Shown: piece after piece, positions 37,241 through 46,574 of the stretch | Position numbering within the stretch: the stretch's first letter is position 1 | Layout: the number at the start of each line of letters is the position of its first letter | Assembly (NCBI RefSeq): GCF_000423565.1 | Contig: NZ_KE384037.1 | Span: 422,934-486,933 of the forward strand | Source of the DNA: Runella zeae DSM 19591 | GTDB lineage: Bacteria; Bacteroidota; Bacteroidia; Cytophagales; Spirosomataceae | DNA: 64,000 bases | Reading direction: 5' to 3' | Made by a program: the position numbers and the translations under genes | The notes under the pieces: model-generated | Seen by the model: only the letters and a program-made list of their open reading frames with translations | The model's database searches: none | What the model was told of the DNA's origin: nothing

Positions 37241-37441
37241 TCAGTCGTCTTCGCCCAGTTCAAAAATAGCTTCTACGGGCTTGGCAAAATAGCGCGCAAT
37301 TTTGAGCGCCAACACCGCCGACGGAACGTATTTATTGGCTTCGATGGCATTGATGGTCTGCCGCGATACGCCTACGGCGGCGGCTAAATCAGCTTGCGTA
37401 ATCCGCTTGATGGCACGCTCTACGTGAATCGTATTTTTCAT
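37241..37441 (-). CDS. Small HTH (XRE/Cro-CI) transcriptional regulator
   Basis: A 66-aa single HTH protein (ITQADLAAAVGVSRQTINAIE, KYVPSAVLALKIARYF, IFELGEDD) of the YozG/DNA-binding type. The ATG at 37441 overlaps the stop of the upstream membrane-protein gene (ATGA, 37441-37438), so the two are translationally coupled. It is likely the repressor of its own operon through the palindrome at 37972-37995. Confidence 0.88.
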   Translation of the reverse strand: MKNTIHVERAIKRITQADLAAAVGVSRQTINAIEANKYVPSAVLALKIARYFAKPVEAIFELGEDD

Positions 37442-37938
37442 GCGGCAGTCCTCCTTTCTTCCAAATAAGGCTTCACGTACACTATCCAGTGAAAACGCGC
37501 CAAAAATACCAACGGAGCCGTGAGCATATTCCACGACAATACCACATAAAATGCCAACCCATACGACAACCACACCGACAGAAAAAACGCGGCTAAGTGT
37601 ACATAAAATGCCCAAAGCAGGGATTCGAGCCGTACTTTCATAATCCACTCGTCATCGGTACGCTCGCGTGAGAAGGCCACAAAGAAAAAACCAATCGCCG
37701 TCAAAGCCATCAAAATTTCGCCTGCCAAGTCGTTGGTAGGGCCGTCCAAAAACTCACTCAAGCTACCTTTTTCTGCCACTCTAATGGTAGTCCACGCCGA
37801 CAAAAAATGATCCCCAGAAAAAAAACTAAGCGCAGAGCTTACTTCTAACATACCTAAAATAGTCAAAATCAATGCGGGTGCAAAGATAAGCCATCCGAGG
37901 CGTTTGAAACGATTGGGCAAAAGTAATTTGGTATCCAT
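37438..37938 (-). CDS. Integral membrane protein of unknown function, paired with an HTH regulator
   Basis: A 166-aa protein from the ATG at 37938 (MDTKLLLPNRFKRLGW); four hydrophobic helices are visible (LIFAPALILTILGML, EILMALTAIGFFFVAF, LLWAFYVHLAAFFLSVWL, FYVVLSWNMLTAPLVFL). The membrane protein plus small HTH arrangement is recurrent in Bacteroidota, with unknown role. The stop overlaps the HTH start. A longer open frame from 38001 lacks support because the promoter lies within it. Confidence 0.8.
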   Translation of the reverse strand: MDTKLLLPNRFKRLGWLIFAPALILTILGMLEVSSALSFFSGDHFLSAWTTIRVAEKGSLSEFLDGPTNDLAGEILMALTAIGFFFVAFSRERTDDEWIMKVRLESLLWAFYVHLAAFFLSVWLSYGLAFYVVLSWNMLTAPLVFLARFHWIVYVKPYLEERRTAA

Positions 37939-37970
37939 AGCTGTTAATAGGTTGATTTTAATTTTCGATT

Positions 37971-38001
37971 CAAATGTAAAACAAACTTTACATTTAAGCA
38001 A
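37971..38001 (-). promoter_or_regulatory. Promoter with palindromic operator for the membrane protein/HTH operon
   Basis: Minus strand: TTG (38001-37999), 20-bp spacer, TACATTTG (37978-37971). The palindrome AAATGTAAA/TTTACATTT (37972-37980 and 37987-37995) overlaps the -7 box; a partial third copy (TTTACATT) lies just upstream. Probable autoregulatory site. Confidence 0.7.
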
Positions 38002-38028
38002 ACATTTTTTACATTAAGTCAAAAATAA

Positions 38029-38057
38029 AAGCGCGCTGTAAAATTTACAGCGCGCTT
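38029..38057 (-). terminator. Terminator of the ferritin gene
   Basis: AAGCGCGCTGTAAA (38029-38042) and TTTACAGCGCGCTT (38044-38057) form a 14-bp stem; on the minus strand T residues follow. Confidence 0.8.
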
Positions 38058-38105
38058 GCTAGGGTGGGTTGTCGAGAATTTATTGATTGAAAAGCACCTC
38101 CTTTA

Positions 38106-38654
38106 TTATTCGGCTTCTGCTTCTCCCGCCGCACCCGGATAAGTGACCTTAGCAATCTCTTGGTCAATCGTATAACGACCGATACCTTCTTCGCCAATCA
38201 CATCAAACAATTCGACCTGACGGCGAGCGATGTATTCTTCTTCGATTTGCTCTTTCACAAACCACTGCATGAAGTTTTCGGTAGCATAGTCGTCATGACG
38301 GCGAGTCAATCCAACGATGCGGCTGATTGACTGTGAAACAGCGATTTCTTGCTCCAAAGCCGTTTCGAACACACTACGGAAAGTGGGGTATTCTTGGGGG
38401 ATATTAGTCACTTCGGGAGTGATAGCTACGCCACCCATATCGCTAATATATTTGAATATTTTGAGCATGTGCCCACGCTCTTCTTCGGCTTGGGTGAAGA
38501 AAAAATCGGCACTGTTTGAGTAGCCATTACGGTCCAACCAAGCCGCCATCGCCAAGTATTTAGAAGAAGACTCTGCTTCCATTTTTACTTGGGCATTGAG
38601 GGCGATTTGCAATTCTTCTTTGAGGGAAGTCCGAAGACGCATCAGATCTTTCAT
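38106..38654 (-). CDS. Non-heme ferritin
   Basis: A 182-aa four-helix-bundle iron-storage protein from the ATG at 38654 (MKDLMRLRTSL); an upstream frame from 38696 adds 14 residues without conservation. Ferroxidase-site residues are in MEAESSSKYLAMAAW and QAEEERGHMLKIF (E and H), with the later EQIEEEYIARRQ. Iron is oxidised and stored in the cytoplasmic cage. The acidic tail (AAGEAEAE) is unusual in being alanine/glutamate-rich but short. Monocistronic, with its own terminator. Confidence 0.93.
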   Translation of the reverse strand: MKDLMRLRTSLKEELQIALNAQVKMEAESSSKYLAMAAWLDRNGYSNSADFFFTQAEEERGHMLKIFKYISDMGGVAITPEVTNIPQEYPTFRSVFETALEQEIAVSQSISRIVGLTRRHDDYATENFMQWFVKEQIEEEYIARRQVELFDVIGEEGIGRYTIDQEIAKVTYPGAAGEAEAE

Positions 38655-38696
38655 CGTATCGTTAAATTTTTGTTTTCTACATTGATTATTCAACAA

Positions 38697-39382
38697 TATT
38701 ACAATCTTCGGGCCAATATTGTTCTATTTCTGGGGGTTTCGACCAAAATTTGGAATGAGTCTGAATTTGCATATTCGACTCGTGTATCTGTATTTAGCAT
38801 GAAGCCACAAATACTTAGAAAGGTACATAAGAATTCTGCTTGACTTAGAAGATACGTTGGAAAATGGAACTGTATCGCTTGAGATTTAGCTCAAAAACTT
38901 ACTTTTACCATGAAAATCCAAAGTTTAATTTTTGATTTTCATGGAGCTGATTACGTCCTAAAAAGGATTTGTAATTGCTCAGGTCAATGAAAGCTACCGA
39001 GTAGAACCGAGTATTTTAGTACAGTGTTAGCTAAGTTTCTTTAAATTTTACCCGCTGATTGGCGCAGATTGAAATCGCAGACAAACGCAGATTATTGGCT
39101 TTATGCCCCCTTTTTTCAGCGAAAATCTGCGTTTGTATTATTCAGCGCACCTCTGCGAGCAAAAAATAAAACTATTGACTTAACAATGTATTTAGTTTAC
39201 GCTTTAGAGGCATTTTTAAATGATTTTTTACCGCAATTGCTAGTAACTGCCTAACAAAAAGTTTAAAACCGCCCCTGATAGGATAGTTTCTTACCAAATG
39301 CACCCTGCATCCGGGGAGCCCACTTTAATGAGCATGAATTGACTTATTCTACCCATTATATCAAATCTTCCAAACATCTTTA
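38697..39382. other. Gene-poor intergenic region with hairpins
   Basis: No convincing gene on either strand; a 61-codon plus-strand frame (39069-39254) runs through the inverted repeat and looks accidental. Contents: a perfect 11-bp inverted repeat CCATGAAAATC (38908-38918) / GATTTTCATGG (38934-38944), and a CGCAGATT-type inverted repeat at 39081-39136. Confidence 0.5.
39081..39136. repeat. CGCAGATT-type intergenic inverted repeat
   Basis: ACAAACGCAGATT (39081-39093) and its complement (39124-39136), 13-bp perfect arms, 30-nt loop, with further CGCAGA fragments just outside. Resembles dispersed palindromic elements seen in many Bacteroidota genomes. Confidence 0.6.
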
Positions 39383-39964
39383 TTATTTTAGATTCCTTTT
39401 CACGGCTAACTCTATATTTTTAGCGACATTACCACTATTTTCTTCAAAAACACTGTAATAATTAAGTCTAAAAGTCGGGTTTAGTCCGTGGTGAATTGGC
39501 CTAACATCTAGCATAACATCGTGTAGCGCTCTTTTAGCATTCGCACCACCAATGAAATTAAAGTCTTTTCTTACATTGTTTCTCTGATAACTATCTGCTA
39601 TTTTAGAATTAACATGACATAAAGATTTATAAAGATTCAAATCAAAGTTTAGGCGCAAGCTATCTGGATACAAATTTAAAGTTTTCAGACGATGACTCGA
39701 AAACTTAAAAAAATCATCATAAACAAAAAGACAATTATATTTACCTGGCAAATAGCCATCATAAGGAATATTGGTAGGCTGTGCTTTTGACAGGGTCCAA
39801 TTTAACATAATAGCAGACTCTCCAATTAAATTTTCTTCATATAATGTATCCATCAAGAACATTCTATTAACACACCAATTAAAATATTGATTCTTTTTAG
39901 AAGTAACTCCAAGTATCTCTTCTAAAATTTTCACCACTAATTGCCGTTGATCCATAGAAAACAT
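39383..39964 (-). CDS. Hypothetical protein, no recognised domain
   Basis: A 193-aa soluble, AT-rich-coded protein (MFSMDQRQLVVKILEEI...). No signal peptide or membrane segment; aromatic/basic patches (FFKFSSHRLKTLNLYP, RKDFNFIGGANAKRAL) but no motif I can name. Isolated in a gene-poor, AT-rich region between the ferritin gene and two lipoprotein genes. Coding is supported by length, good amino-acid balance and no competing frame. Confidence 0.6.
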   Translation of the reverse strand: MFSMDQRQLVVKILEEILGVTSKKNQYFNWCVNRMFLMDTLYEENLIGESAIMLNWTLSKAQPTNIPYDGYLPGKYNCLFVYDDFFKFSSHRLKTLNLYPDSLRLNFDLNLYKSLCHVNSKIADSYQRNNVRKDFNFIGGANAKRALHDVMLDVRPIHHGLNPTFRLNYYSVFEENSGNVAKNIELAVKRNLK

Positions 39965-40164
39965 TTATAAATTTCAATGATGTTATAAACCTAGACTGTA
40001 GAGACCTCTAACTTAGGGATAATATAATCTAAACGAGCACAAATCAGTATTCCGCACATCTACTTTAACAAAGCTATTCAAAAATTTTCAGTTGCTCACT
40101 AAATCCATTTCTGCTTGTGGCACTATATATCACGTCACAAGCAGAAATCAACCACTAATGAACC

Positions 40165-40716
40165 ATGAAAACTGTAACAGTTCTAAAATCAATCTTTTTA
40201 GGGGTTCTTTTTTCCCTAACGAATTGCCAAGCAGACAAAACAGACCCTGAATATCCTGGCTATATTAAGGGTAAACATAACGGGGAGGACTGGTTAAGAC
40301 CTAAAATAAAAATTAGCTACTTACACTATTGTAGCCCTGCCAAAGAAAAAATCGGGTTTTCTGTTGCTGCTAATACTTCTTTTTCATATTTAGATGAATG
40401 GGTAAGTATTTACCATATTCCTACTAAATCAGGTATATATACAGTCGAAAACAATGACTTCAAACAGAATTGTAGTCAAGTAGTTGCCAACAATAGTTGG
40501 GTCAACATTGATGTATCATTAGCCGACTATAAAGTTTATAAAACCCCAACCAAATATAATCAAGTTACAATTTCCAAAATTGATACAGTTGCCAATACAG
40601 TAGAAGGTAGTTTTGAGTTGTTTTTTATAGCTACCAAAAAAGATCGTCCAGTTTTCCCCGATACCATACAGCTAAGTGGCACGTTTCAGTCTCCTATTTC
40701 TCTTCCGTACAAGTGA
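40165..40716 (+). CDS. DUF6252-like lipoprotein, copy 1 of a tandem pair
   Basis: A 183-aa predicted lipoprotein (signal MKTVTVLKSIFLGVLFSLTNC, lipobox LTNC) with a mature pattern G..NG..W..P, SYLHYCSP, NTSFS, HIPTKSGIYT and QVTISKIDTVANTV, which it shares with the next gene. Function unknown; family resembles DUF6252. Confidence 0.75.
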   Translation: MKTVTVLKSIFLGVLFSLTNCQADKTDPEYPGYIKGKHNGEDWLRPKIKISYLHYCSPAKEKIGFSVAANTSFSYLDEWVSIYHIPTKSGIYTVENNDFKQNCSQVVANNSWVNIDVSLADYKVYKTPTKYNQVTISKIDTVANTVEGSFELFFIATKKDRPVFPDTIQLSGTFQSPISLPYK

Positions 40717-40879
40717 TTATTATATTTACCCACAAGACTGGGACAAATAGCGCAATTTAAAACGTAGAATTGACTTTGATTGTTTTTAGAAGAAAAAACT
40801 AATGGCTTTGCTAAAATTATCAAACAACTGCAACGTTAATTTTAATTAAAAAAACCTTAATACTCAACTGACAAAAGCC

Positions 40880-41431
40880 ATGAAAATGTACATCAAGTAT
40901 GCCATTTTAGCAGCAATATTCCTACTATTCAGTTGCCATCAAGAACCTACTTTTAAGTTTGATTTTTCAGATTATGATGGAGAAATTGAGGGGATGCGTA
41001 ACGGGAAAAAATGGGAAAAACCCAAATTGAAAACCACTTACATGAGCTACTGTAGCCCATTAAAAAACACAATAGGGCTTTACTTCATTACTAATACGTC
41101 TTTTACTGATTATCTGGAATGGTTAGATATCATACACATACCTACTAAAGTAGGAACTTACTTAATTGAAAAAGAGGATAACAAACGTAACTGTAACACA
41201 GTGTCTTCTATTTGTAATTGGATGCACTATGACCAAAGGGATGCGACCTATGATGTTGTTGAAATCAATCACAAACCCAATCAAGTAACCATCACATCGG
41301 TTGACACCGTCGCCAATACAATCAGAGGGCATTTTAACGTATCGTTGGTAGTAAGCTATAAATATTACAAGGTTTTTCCTGATAATATACAAGTAAGTGG
41401 ATCGTTTCGCTCTCCTATTTCTTCGCTTTAA
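40880..41431 (+). CDS. DUF6252-like lipoprotein, copy 2 of a tandem pair
   Basis: A 183-aa predicted lipoprotein (MKMYIKYAILAAIFLLFSC, lipobox LFSC). Aligns along its length with the preceding gene (MRNGKKWEKPK, TYMSYCSP, NTSFTDYLEW, HIPTKVGTYL, VTITSVDTVANTI, VSGSFRSPIS), so the pair arose by tandem duplication. Two cysteines flank the centre in both. Unknown role. Confidence 0.75.
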   Translation: MKMYIKYAILAAIFLLFSCHQEPTFKFDFSDYDGEIEGMRNGKKWEKPKLKTTYMSYCSPLKNTIGLYFITNTSFTDYLEWLDIIHIPTKVGTYLIEKEDNKRNCNTVSSICNWMHYDQRDATYDVVEINHKPNQVTITSVDTVANTIRGHFNVSLVVSYKYYKVFPDNIQVSGSFRSPISSL

Positions 41432-41490
41432 AGATAATATCCACCATTTTGTAAAATACCATCACAATCTAGGTTCATTCTTTTTTTCAC

Positions 41491-41528
41491 AGAAAGCCCT
41501 ATATAAGCCTAGATAGGGCCGCTTTTCT
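41491..41528 (+). terminator. Hairpin after the second lipoprotein gene
   Basis: GCCCTAT (41496-41502) pairs with ATAGGGC (41513-41519), outer AGAAA/TTTTCT also pairing. Modest stem, short T run. Confidence 0.55.
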
Positions 41529-41660
41529 ACCTTTACCTACTGCCTTCCAAAGCCCATGCTTTCTACTTAGCCTAAAATTTTAAGGTAGATAGTGAGGGTT
41601 ATTGGCATTTAGTAGCAGATAGTGTCATTCGTCAAATTTCCCAATCAACTTATTTGTCAA

Positions 41661-44171
41661 GTGAAATTTTCAAAAACCTTCCTTTTCATTTTGGCTTTTG
41701 TAAGTCAGCAGTCCATCGCCCAAAACACCGCCAAACCTTGGACGTATTGGTGGTGGATGGGCAGTACCGTCACCGAAAGCGATATTACGTGGCAGCTCGA
41801 AAATTTTGCCAAAGCAGGGCTGGGTGGCGTACATATCATTCCTATTTATGGGGTCAAAGGACTCGAACAGCAGGCAATTCCTTTCCTGAGCCCGCGTTGG
41901 ATGCAAGTACTCACGCATACCATCCGCGAAGGCAAACGCCTTGGATTGGGGGTAGATATGACCACGGGTACGGGATGGCCCTTTGGCGGCCCCAACGTAA
42001 CACCTGACTTGGCGGCTAAAAAATGGCAGTATACCAACGGCAAATTTGAAAGCGTACTTACCAAGCAGGCCGTCAAACGCGCCGCGCCGGGTGGTGCAGG
42101 ACTCGTACTTGACCCTTTTCTCGAAAATGCAATCCCCCGTTATGTTCAGCGGTTTGATTCAGCTTTTGCAACCATCAAAGAACTCCCCCGTGCCATGTAC
42201 AACGACTCTTACGAAGTGTATGGGGCCAACTGGACTACCGATTTTTTGGAACAATTCCGAAAACGTCGTGGCTATGATTTGCAAAACCAATGGGCGGCCT
42301 TTACTGATACGACCACCGCTTTGGTCAAAATCGATTATCATCAAACACTTGCGGAGCTTTTACACGAAAATTACGCCAAAAAATGGACAGATTGGTCGCG
42401 CACCAAAGGCTTCTTGACGCGCTATCAAGCACACGGCTCCCCCGGAAACTTACTAGACCTCTATGCCGAAGCCGACATTCCCGAAACCGAGTCTTTTGGC
42501 AGTAGTCAGCTGCTTATCAAGGGATTGCGAGTAGATGAGCAATACGAAGTAGATCGCTACGGTACGCCCAACGCCTTGGCGATGAAATTTGCGAGTTCGG
42601 CGGCTCACCTTACGGGCAAAAAATGGGTGAGCTCGGAAAGTACCACTTGGCTTGCCAATCATTTCAAGGTATCGCTTTCGCAAATCAAACCGCAAATTGA
42701 CGAACTTTTTACGGCGGGTATCAATCATGTCTTTTACCACGGTACTACTTACACCCCTAAAAATGAAGCCTATCCAGGGTGGCTTTTTTATGCTTCTACC
42801 AACTACGGCGTACATTCTCATTTTTGGAAACACTATCCCTTGTTAAACAAATACATCGAGCGGTGCCAAGAAATTCTGCAAAACACCCAACCCGACAACG
42901 ACCTTTTGGTGTATTTTCCTATTCATGATTTGTGGGCCACCAAAGCCCGCGCAAGCGGAGGTATCCACCTTTTGGAAGTACATCATGTGGATAAGTGGCT
43001 ACTCAAACTACCTTTTGGACAACTGAGCGATTGGCTTTGGAAAAATGGCTTTTCTTTTGATTTTATTTCTGACAATCAGCTTCAAAAATGGAATCCTTCT
43101 GCTCCTTCCAAATACAAAACTATCCTTGTGCCTGCCACTACCTACCTGCCCGAAACCACCCTTGTGCGTCTTCAGGCGTTGGCACAAGCAGGTGTAAAGG
43201 TGGTGTTTATGGAACATTTACCGATGCAACCTACCGGCTTTTTGCAACAGACCCAAAGGAATGAAATCTTTCAAAAAAATCTGAAAAATTGGACACAAAA
43301 TGCACCTTCGATAGTACCCACTTTTGATAATCTTGAAAAAACACTTTCTTCTTTGAATATCAAACAAGAACAATGGGCAAAAAATGGCTTACGCTATATT
43401 CGCAAAACTGAAAATGGGAAAGTGGTTTATTTTATTGCCAACCAAAACCAAACCTTTGAAGAAGGCTGGATTACCCTTGCTAGTGCGGCCAAAGGCGTGA
43501 ATCTTTATAATCCTTTGACCCATGAATCGCGGCCTTTGCCTACCCAAACAGTAGCAGGCAAAACCCAAGTATATCTGCGCCTTCTTTCGGGAGAATCTTG
43601 TTTTTTGAGACTTAATGATACTCCCAGCTCTACCACGGCCACCTCCCCTCGCCTACCTGTGCCTTCGTTTGGCTTAGATGGAAAATGGAAGATTGAGTTT
43701 TTGGAAGGAAGGCCTTATCTTCCTAAAGCAGCGGTCATGGACAAACCCACCTCTTGGGCTTCCCTTTCCGATTCGGCGAGTTATTTTTCGGGGACTGCCC
43801 GCTATTCATTAACTTTTAATTTACCCCCCAACTTTCCGCTAAATCGCAAATTTGTACTTGATTTGGGAGACGTTCGCGAAGTAGCAGACGTAACTATCAA
43901 TGGTAAAAAAATCGGGACGGCTTGGTGCTTACCGTTTAGGTTAGCAATCCCTGCTAACACGCTCAAAACCAACAAAAACACCCTCCAAATAGAAGTCACA
44001 AATTTGGCGGCCAACTATATGCGCTTAAGGGATACTCAAAAACCTGATTGGAAAAAATTCCAAGAAATCAACATGGTAGATATTCAATATAAGCCTTTTG
44101 ACGCTTCCAAATGGCAAGCTATGCCATCAGGGCTATTGAATGATATTAAACTCGAAGCCGCCAAAGATTAA
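41661..44171 (+). CDS. Secreted GH106-like glycoside hydrolase (alpha-L-rhamnosidase family)
   Basis: An 836-aa enzyme. I take the GTG at 41661 (codes KFSKTFLFILAFVSQQSIAQ, a clean signal peptide); the only in-frame alternative upstream is GTG at 41622 and no ATG precedes the conserved part. The N-terminal barrel shows WWWMGSTVTESDI and LGLGVDMTTGTGWPFGG, typical of GH106; a beta-sandwich with VLDLGDVREVADVTINGKK closes the protein. It would release rhamnose or related sugars from glycans in the periplasm or outside. Isolated, with a terminator at 44269-44299. Confidence 0.82.
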   Translation: MKFSKTFLFILAFVSQQSIAQNTAKPWTYWWWMGSTVTESDITWQLENFAKAGLGGVHIIPIYGVKGLEQQAIPFLSPRWMQVLTHTIREGKRLGLGVDMTTGTGWPFGGPNVTPDLAAKKWQYTNGKFESVLTKQAVKRAAPGGAGLVLDPFLENAIPRYVQRFDSAFATIKELPRAMYNDSYEVYGANWTTDFLEQFRKRRGYDLQNQWAAFTDTTTALVKIDYHQTLAELLHENYAKKWTDWSRTKGFLTRYQAHGSPGNLLDLYAEADIPETESFGSSQLLIKGLRVDEQYEVDRYGTPNALAMKFASSAAHLTGKKWVSSESTTWLANHFKVSLSQIKPQIDELFTAGINHVFYHGTTYTPKNEAYPGWLFYASTNYGVHSHFWKHYPLLNKYIERCQEILQNTQPDNDLLVYFPIHDLWATKARASGGIHLLEVHHVDKWLLKLPFGQLSDWLWKNGFSFDFISDNQLQKWNPSAPSKYKTILVPATTYLPETTLVRLQALAQAGVKVVFMEHLPMQPTGFLQQTQRNEIFQKNLKNWTQNAPSIVPTFDNLEKTLSSLNIKQEQWAKNGLRYIRKTENGKVVYFIANQNQTFEEGWITLASAAKGVNLYNPLTHESRPLPTQTVAGKTQVYLRLLSGESCFLRLNDTPSSTTATSPRLPVPSFGLDGKWKIEFLEGRPYLPKAAVMDKPTSWASLSDSASYFSGTARYSLTFNLPPNFPLNRKFVLDLGDVREVADVTINGKKIGTAWCLPFRLAIPANTLKTNKNTLQIEVTNLAANYMRLRDTQKPDWKKFQEINMVDIQYKPFDASKWQAMPSGLLNDIKLEAAKD

Positions 44172-44268
44172 TCAATTTTTAATTGGCTTTTGCAACGAAC
44201 ATTCGCAATCCAGCGTAAGTTTACATAGAATAGATAATCGTATTCGTTTTTATGGCTGTTAGAGAGAG

Positions 44269-44299
44269 AAATCGCTGTTGGTATTGCCGACAGCGATTT
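44269..44299 (+). terminator. Terminator after the GH106-like gene
   Basis: AAATCGCTGTTGG (44269-44281) pairs with CCGACAGCGATTT (44287-44299), 13 bp with one wobble, loop TATTG, followed by TTTAT. Confidence 0.75.
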
Positions 44300-44397
44300 T
44301 TTATTGTAGTCTTCACAAGGCTTATTCCTTAGAATTTTTGTAAATTATGTGACTTCTTAGCGTTCTTTGCGTTTCAAAACTATGGATACCACAGCGC

Positions 44398-46566
44398 ATG
44401 AGTTTCACAATGGCCAATACACTTCTTAGCAAAGAAAACATTCTCAAACAATATTTCGGGTATGATACTTTCCGCCCTCTCCAAGCCGAAATCATCGATT
44501 GGGTTTCGGCGGGCAATGATTGCATGGTCTTGATGCCCACCGGTGGCGGAAAATCAGTCTGCTATCAAGTCCCGGCCATGATGAAAGAGGGCATCACGCT
44601 CGTAGTATCGCCATTGATAGCACTCATGAAAGACCAAGTGCAAGCCCTCCGCGCCAATGGTATCGAAGCCGCCTACCTAAACAGTACGCTTACCACCGCC
44701 GAACAATACGCTATTGAGCGGCAATGCCATGCAGGAGCTATCAAACTGCTCTATATTGCCCCCGAAAAACTCCTATCGGCAAGTTCGTTGGATTTTGTGA
44801 GAGCCCTCAAGATTAACCTTGTGGCCGTCGATGAGTCACATTGTGTCTCCGTGTGGGGGCATGATTTCCGACCCGAATATACCCAACTTCATATTCTCAA
44901 AGCAGCTTTTCCGGAAGTGCCGATGATTGCCCTCACCGCCACCGCCGACCGCGTGACGCGCCGAGATGTACTCAAGCAATTGGGAATCCCTGAAGCAAGA
45001 ATTTTTGAGGCTTCTTTTGACCGCCCTAATTTATCACTCAATGTATTGCCAGGTCGTAATCGCCTGAAAATCATTGAGCAATTTATCAGCGATCATCCCA
45101 ATCAATCGGGTATCATTTATTGTTTGGCCCGTAAAACGACCGAAGATATTGCCCAAAAACTCCGCGCAAAAGGCATCAATGCGCGATATTATCACGCCAA
45201 AATGCCCGCCGACGAGCGCTCGCAAGTACAAGACGCGTTTATCAAAGATGATGTGCAAATCATGGTGGCTACGATTGCTTTTGGTATGGGAATTGACAAA
45301 TCCAACGTGCGCTGGATTATGCACTACAATATGCCCGGGAATGTCGAGAGTTTTTACCAAGAAATCGGGCGGGCAGGACGCGACGGCCTCCGCGCCGATA
45401 CACTGCTTTTTTACAGCTTTGCCGACTGGATGATGCGCCGCGAAATGATTGAAAATTCGGAACTTCCCGCTCACCTCAAAGATATTCAGTTTGCCAAACT
45501 CGACCGAATGAAACAATACGCCGAGGCCGACCACTGCCGCCGTCGTATTTTACTCAGCTACTTCAACGAAGCCGTTGACAAAGACTGCGGTAATTGTGAC
45601 GTTTGTCGCAACCCTCGTTCTAAATTTGACGCGACGGTTTCGGCCCAAAAAGCGCTTTCGGCCATTGCCCGCACTGACCAAAAAATCGCGATGGGCTTGC
45701 TGATAGATGTGCTTCGTGGTTCGCACAACCGCAATGTGACCGAGCGCGGCTACGACCGCATCAAGACTTTTGGCGTAGGCCGCGACCTACGCGCCGAAGA
45801 ATGGGCCGAATACCTCACCCAAATGCTGAATTCGGGGATTATGGATATTGCATACGACGAAGCCCACGCCCTCAAACTCAACGACCTATCTTGGCAAGTG
45901 CTACGCAACGAACGGAAGGTACAATTGGTAAGGTTTGAATCGTACGAAGAAAAACGCAAACGCCAAGAAGAACAGGCCGAACCTGTGAAGACGAAGAAAG
46001 AGACAATCAGAGATGAGCTTTTTGAGCGCCTACGCAAGGTAAGAAAACGGTTGGCCGAACAAGAAAATGTCCCTCCTTTCGTAGTGTTTTCGGATGCGAC
46101 ACTGGCCGATATGGCCGAAAAACGCCCCATTAATCGCATTCAGATGCTACAAGTATCGGGCGTGGGTGAGGCTAAATTTGCGCACTATGGCGCTGATTTT
46201 ATCAATGAGATTTTGGAATATGCTCGCTCCAAAACCCAACCCGGTACACGTGTAGTGAGTGGCATGACTTACATCGAAACGCTGGATTTGTACAAACAAG
46301 GGCTTACGCCAAGTCAGATTGCACAACGCCGCAATTTGAATGAACTGACGATTTTTTCGCATTTGGCCAAATTGTACGAAGACGGCAACGAGATTGACCT
46401 CTGGCAATACCTCACCAAAAGCGAATATCGGGCTATTAGGGAAGCTGCCCAACATCTTCAAATTACTCAAGGCGCGGCTCTTAAGCCCCTTTTTGAGCAT
46501 TTAGAAGAAGTTTATGAATATTATAAACTCCGTATCGCGCTTGCTATTTGGGGTAAGGAAAATTAA
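44398..46566 (+). CDS. recQ: ATP-dependent DNA helicase RecQ
   Basis: A 722-aa superfamily-2 3'-5' helicase. Walker A MPTGGGKSV (K52), DExH box DESHC, motif VI QEIGRAGRDG, zinc cysteines in DCGNCDVC, RQC winged-helix region, an HRDC domain (VVFSDATLADMAEKRPINR, LQVSGVGEAKFAHYG), and a C-terminal HTH-like segment (LTPSQIAQRRNLNELTI). It unwinds recombination and repair intermediates. Start at 44398 or the ATG at 44410. Convergent with the oligopeptidase gene across a strong inverted repeat. Confidence 0.96.
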   Translation: MSFTMANTLLSKENILKQYFGYDTFRPLQAEIIDWVSAGNDCMVLMPTGGGKSVCYQVPAMMKEGITLVVSPLIALMKDQVQALRANGIEAAYLNSTLTTAEQYAIERQCHAGAIKLLYIAPEKLLSASSLDFVRALKINLVAVDESHCVSVWGHDFRPEYTQLHILKAAFPEVPMIALTATADRVTRRDVLKQLGIPEARIFEASFDRPNLSLNVLPGRNRLKIIEQFISDHPNQSGIIYCLARKTTEDIAQKLRAKGINARYYHAKMPADERSQVQDAFIKDDVQIMVATIAFGMGIDKSNVRWIMHYNMPGNVESFYQEIGRAGRDGLRADTLLFYSFADWMMRREMIENSELPAHLKDIQFAKLDRMKQYAEADHCRRRILLSYFNEAVDKDCGNCDVCRNPRSKFDATVSAQKALSAIARTDQKIAMGLLIDVLRGSHNRNVTERGYDRIKTFGVGRDLRAEEWAEYLTQMLNSGIMDIAYDEAHALKLNDLSWQVLRNERKVQLVRFESYEEKRKRQEEQAEPVKTKKETIRDELFERLRKVRKRLAEQENVPPFVVFSDATLADMAEKRPINRIQMLQVSGVGEAKFAHYGADFINEILEYARSKTQPGTRVVSGMTYIETLDLYKQGLTPSQIAQRRNLNELTIFSHLAKLYEDGNEIDLWQYLTKSEYRAIREAAQHLQITQGAALKPLFEHLEEVYEYYKLRIALAIWGKEN

Positions 46567-46574
46567 AGTATTCA

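Noticed and set aside
39069..39254. 61-codon plus-strand open frame near 39.1 kb
   Set aside because: Runs through the CGCAGATT inverted repeat and has no recognised protein pattern.
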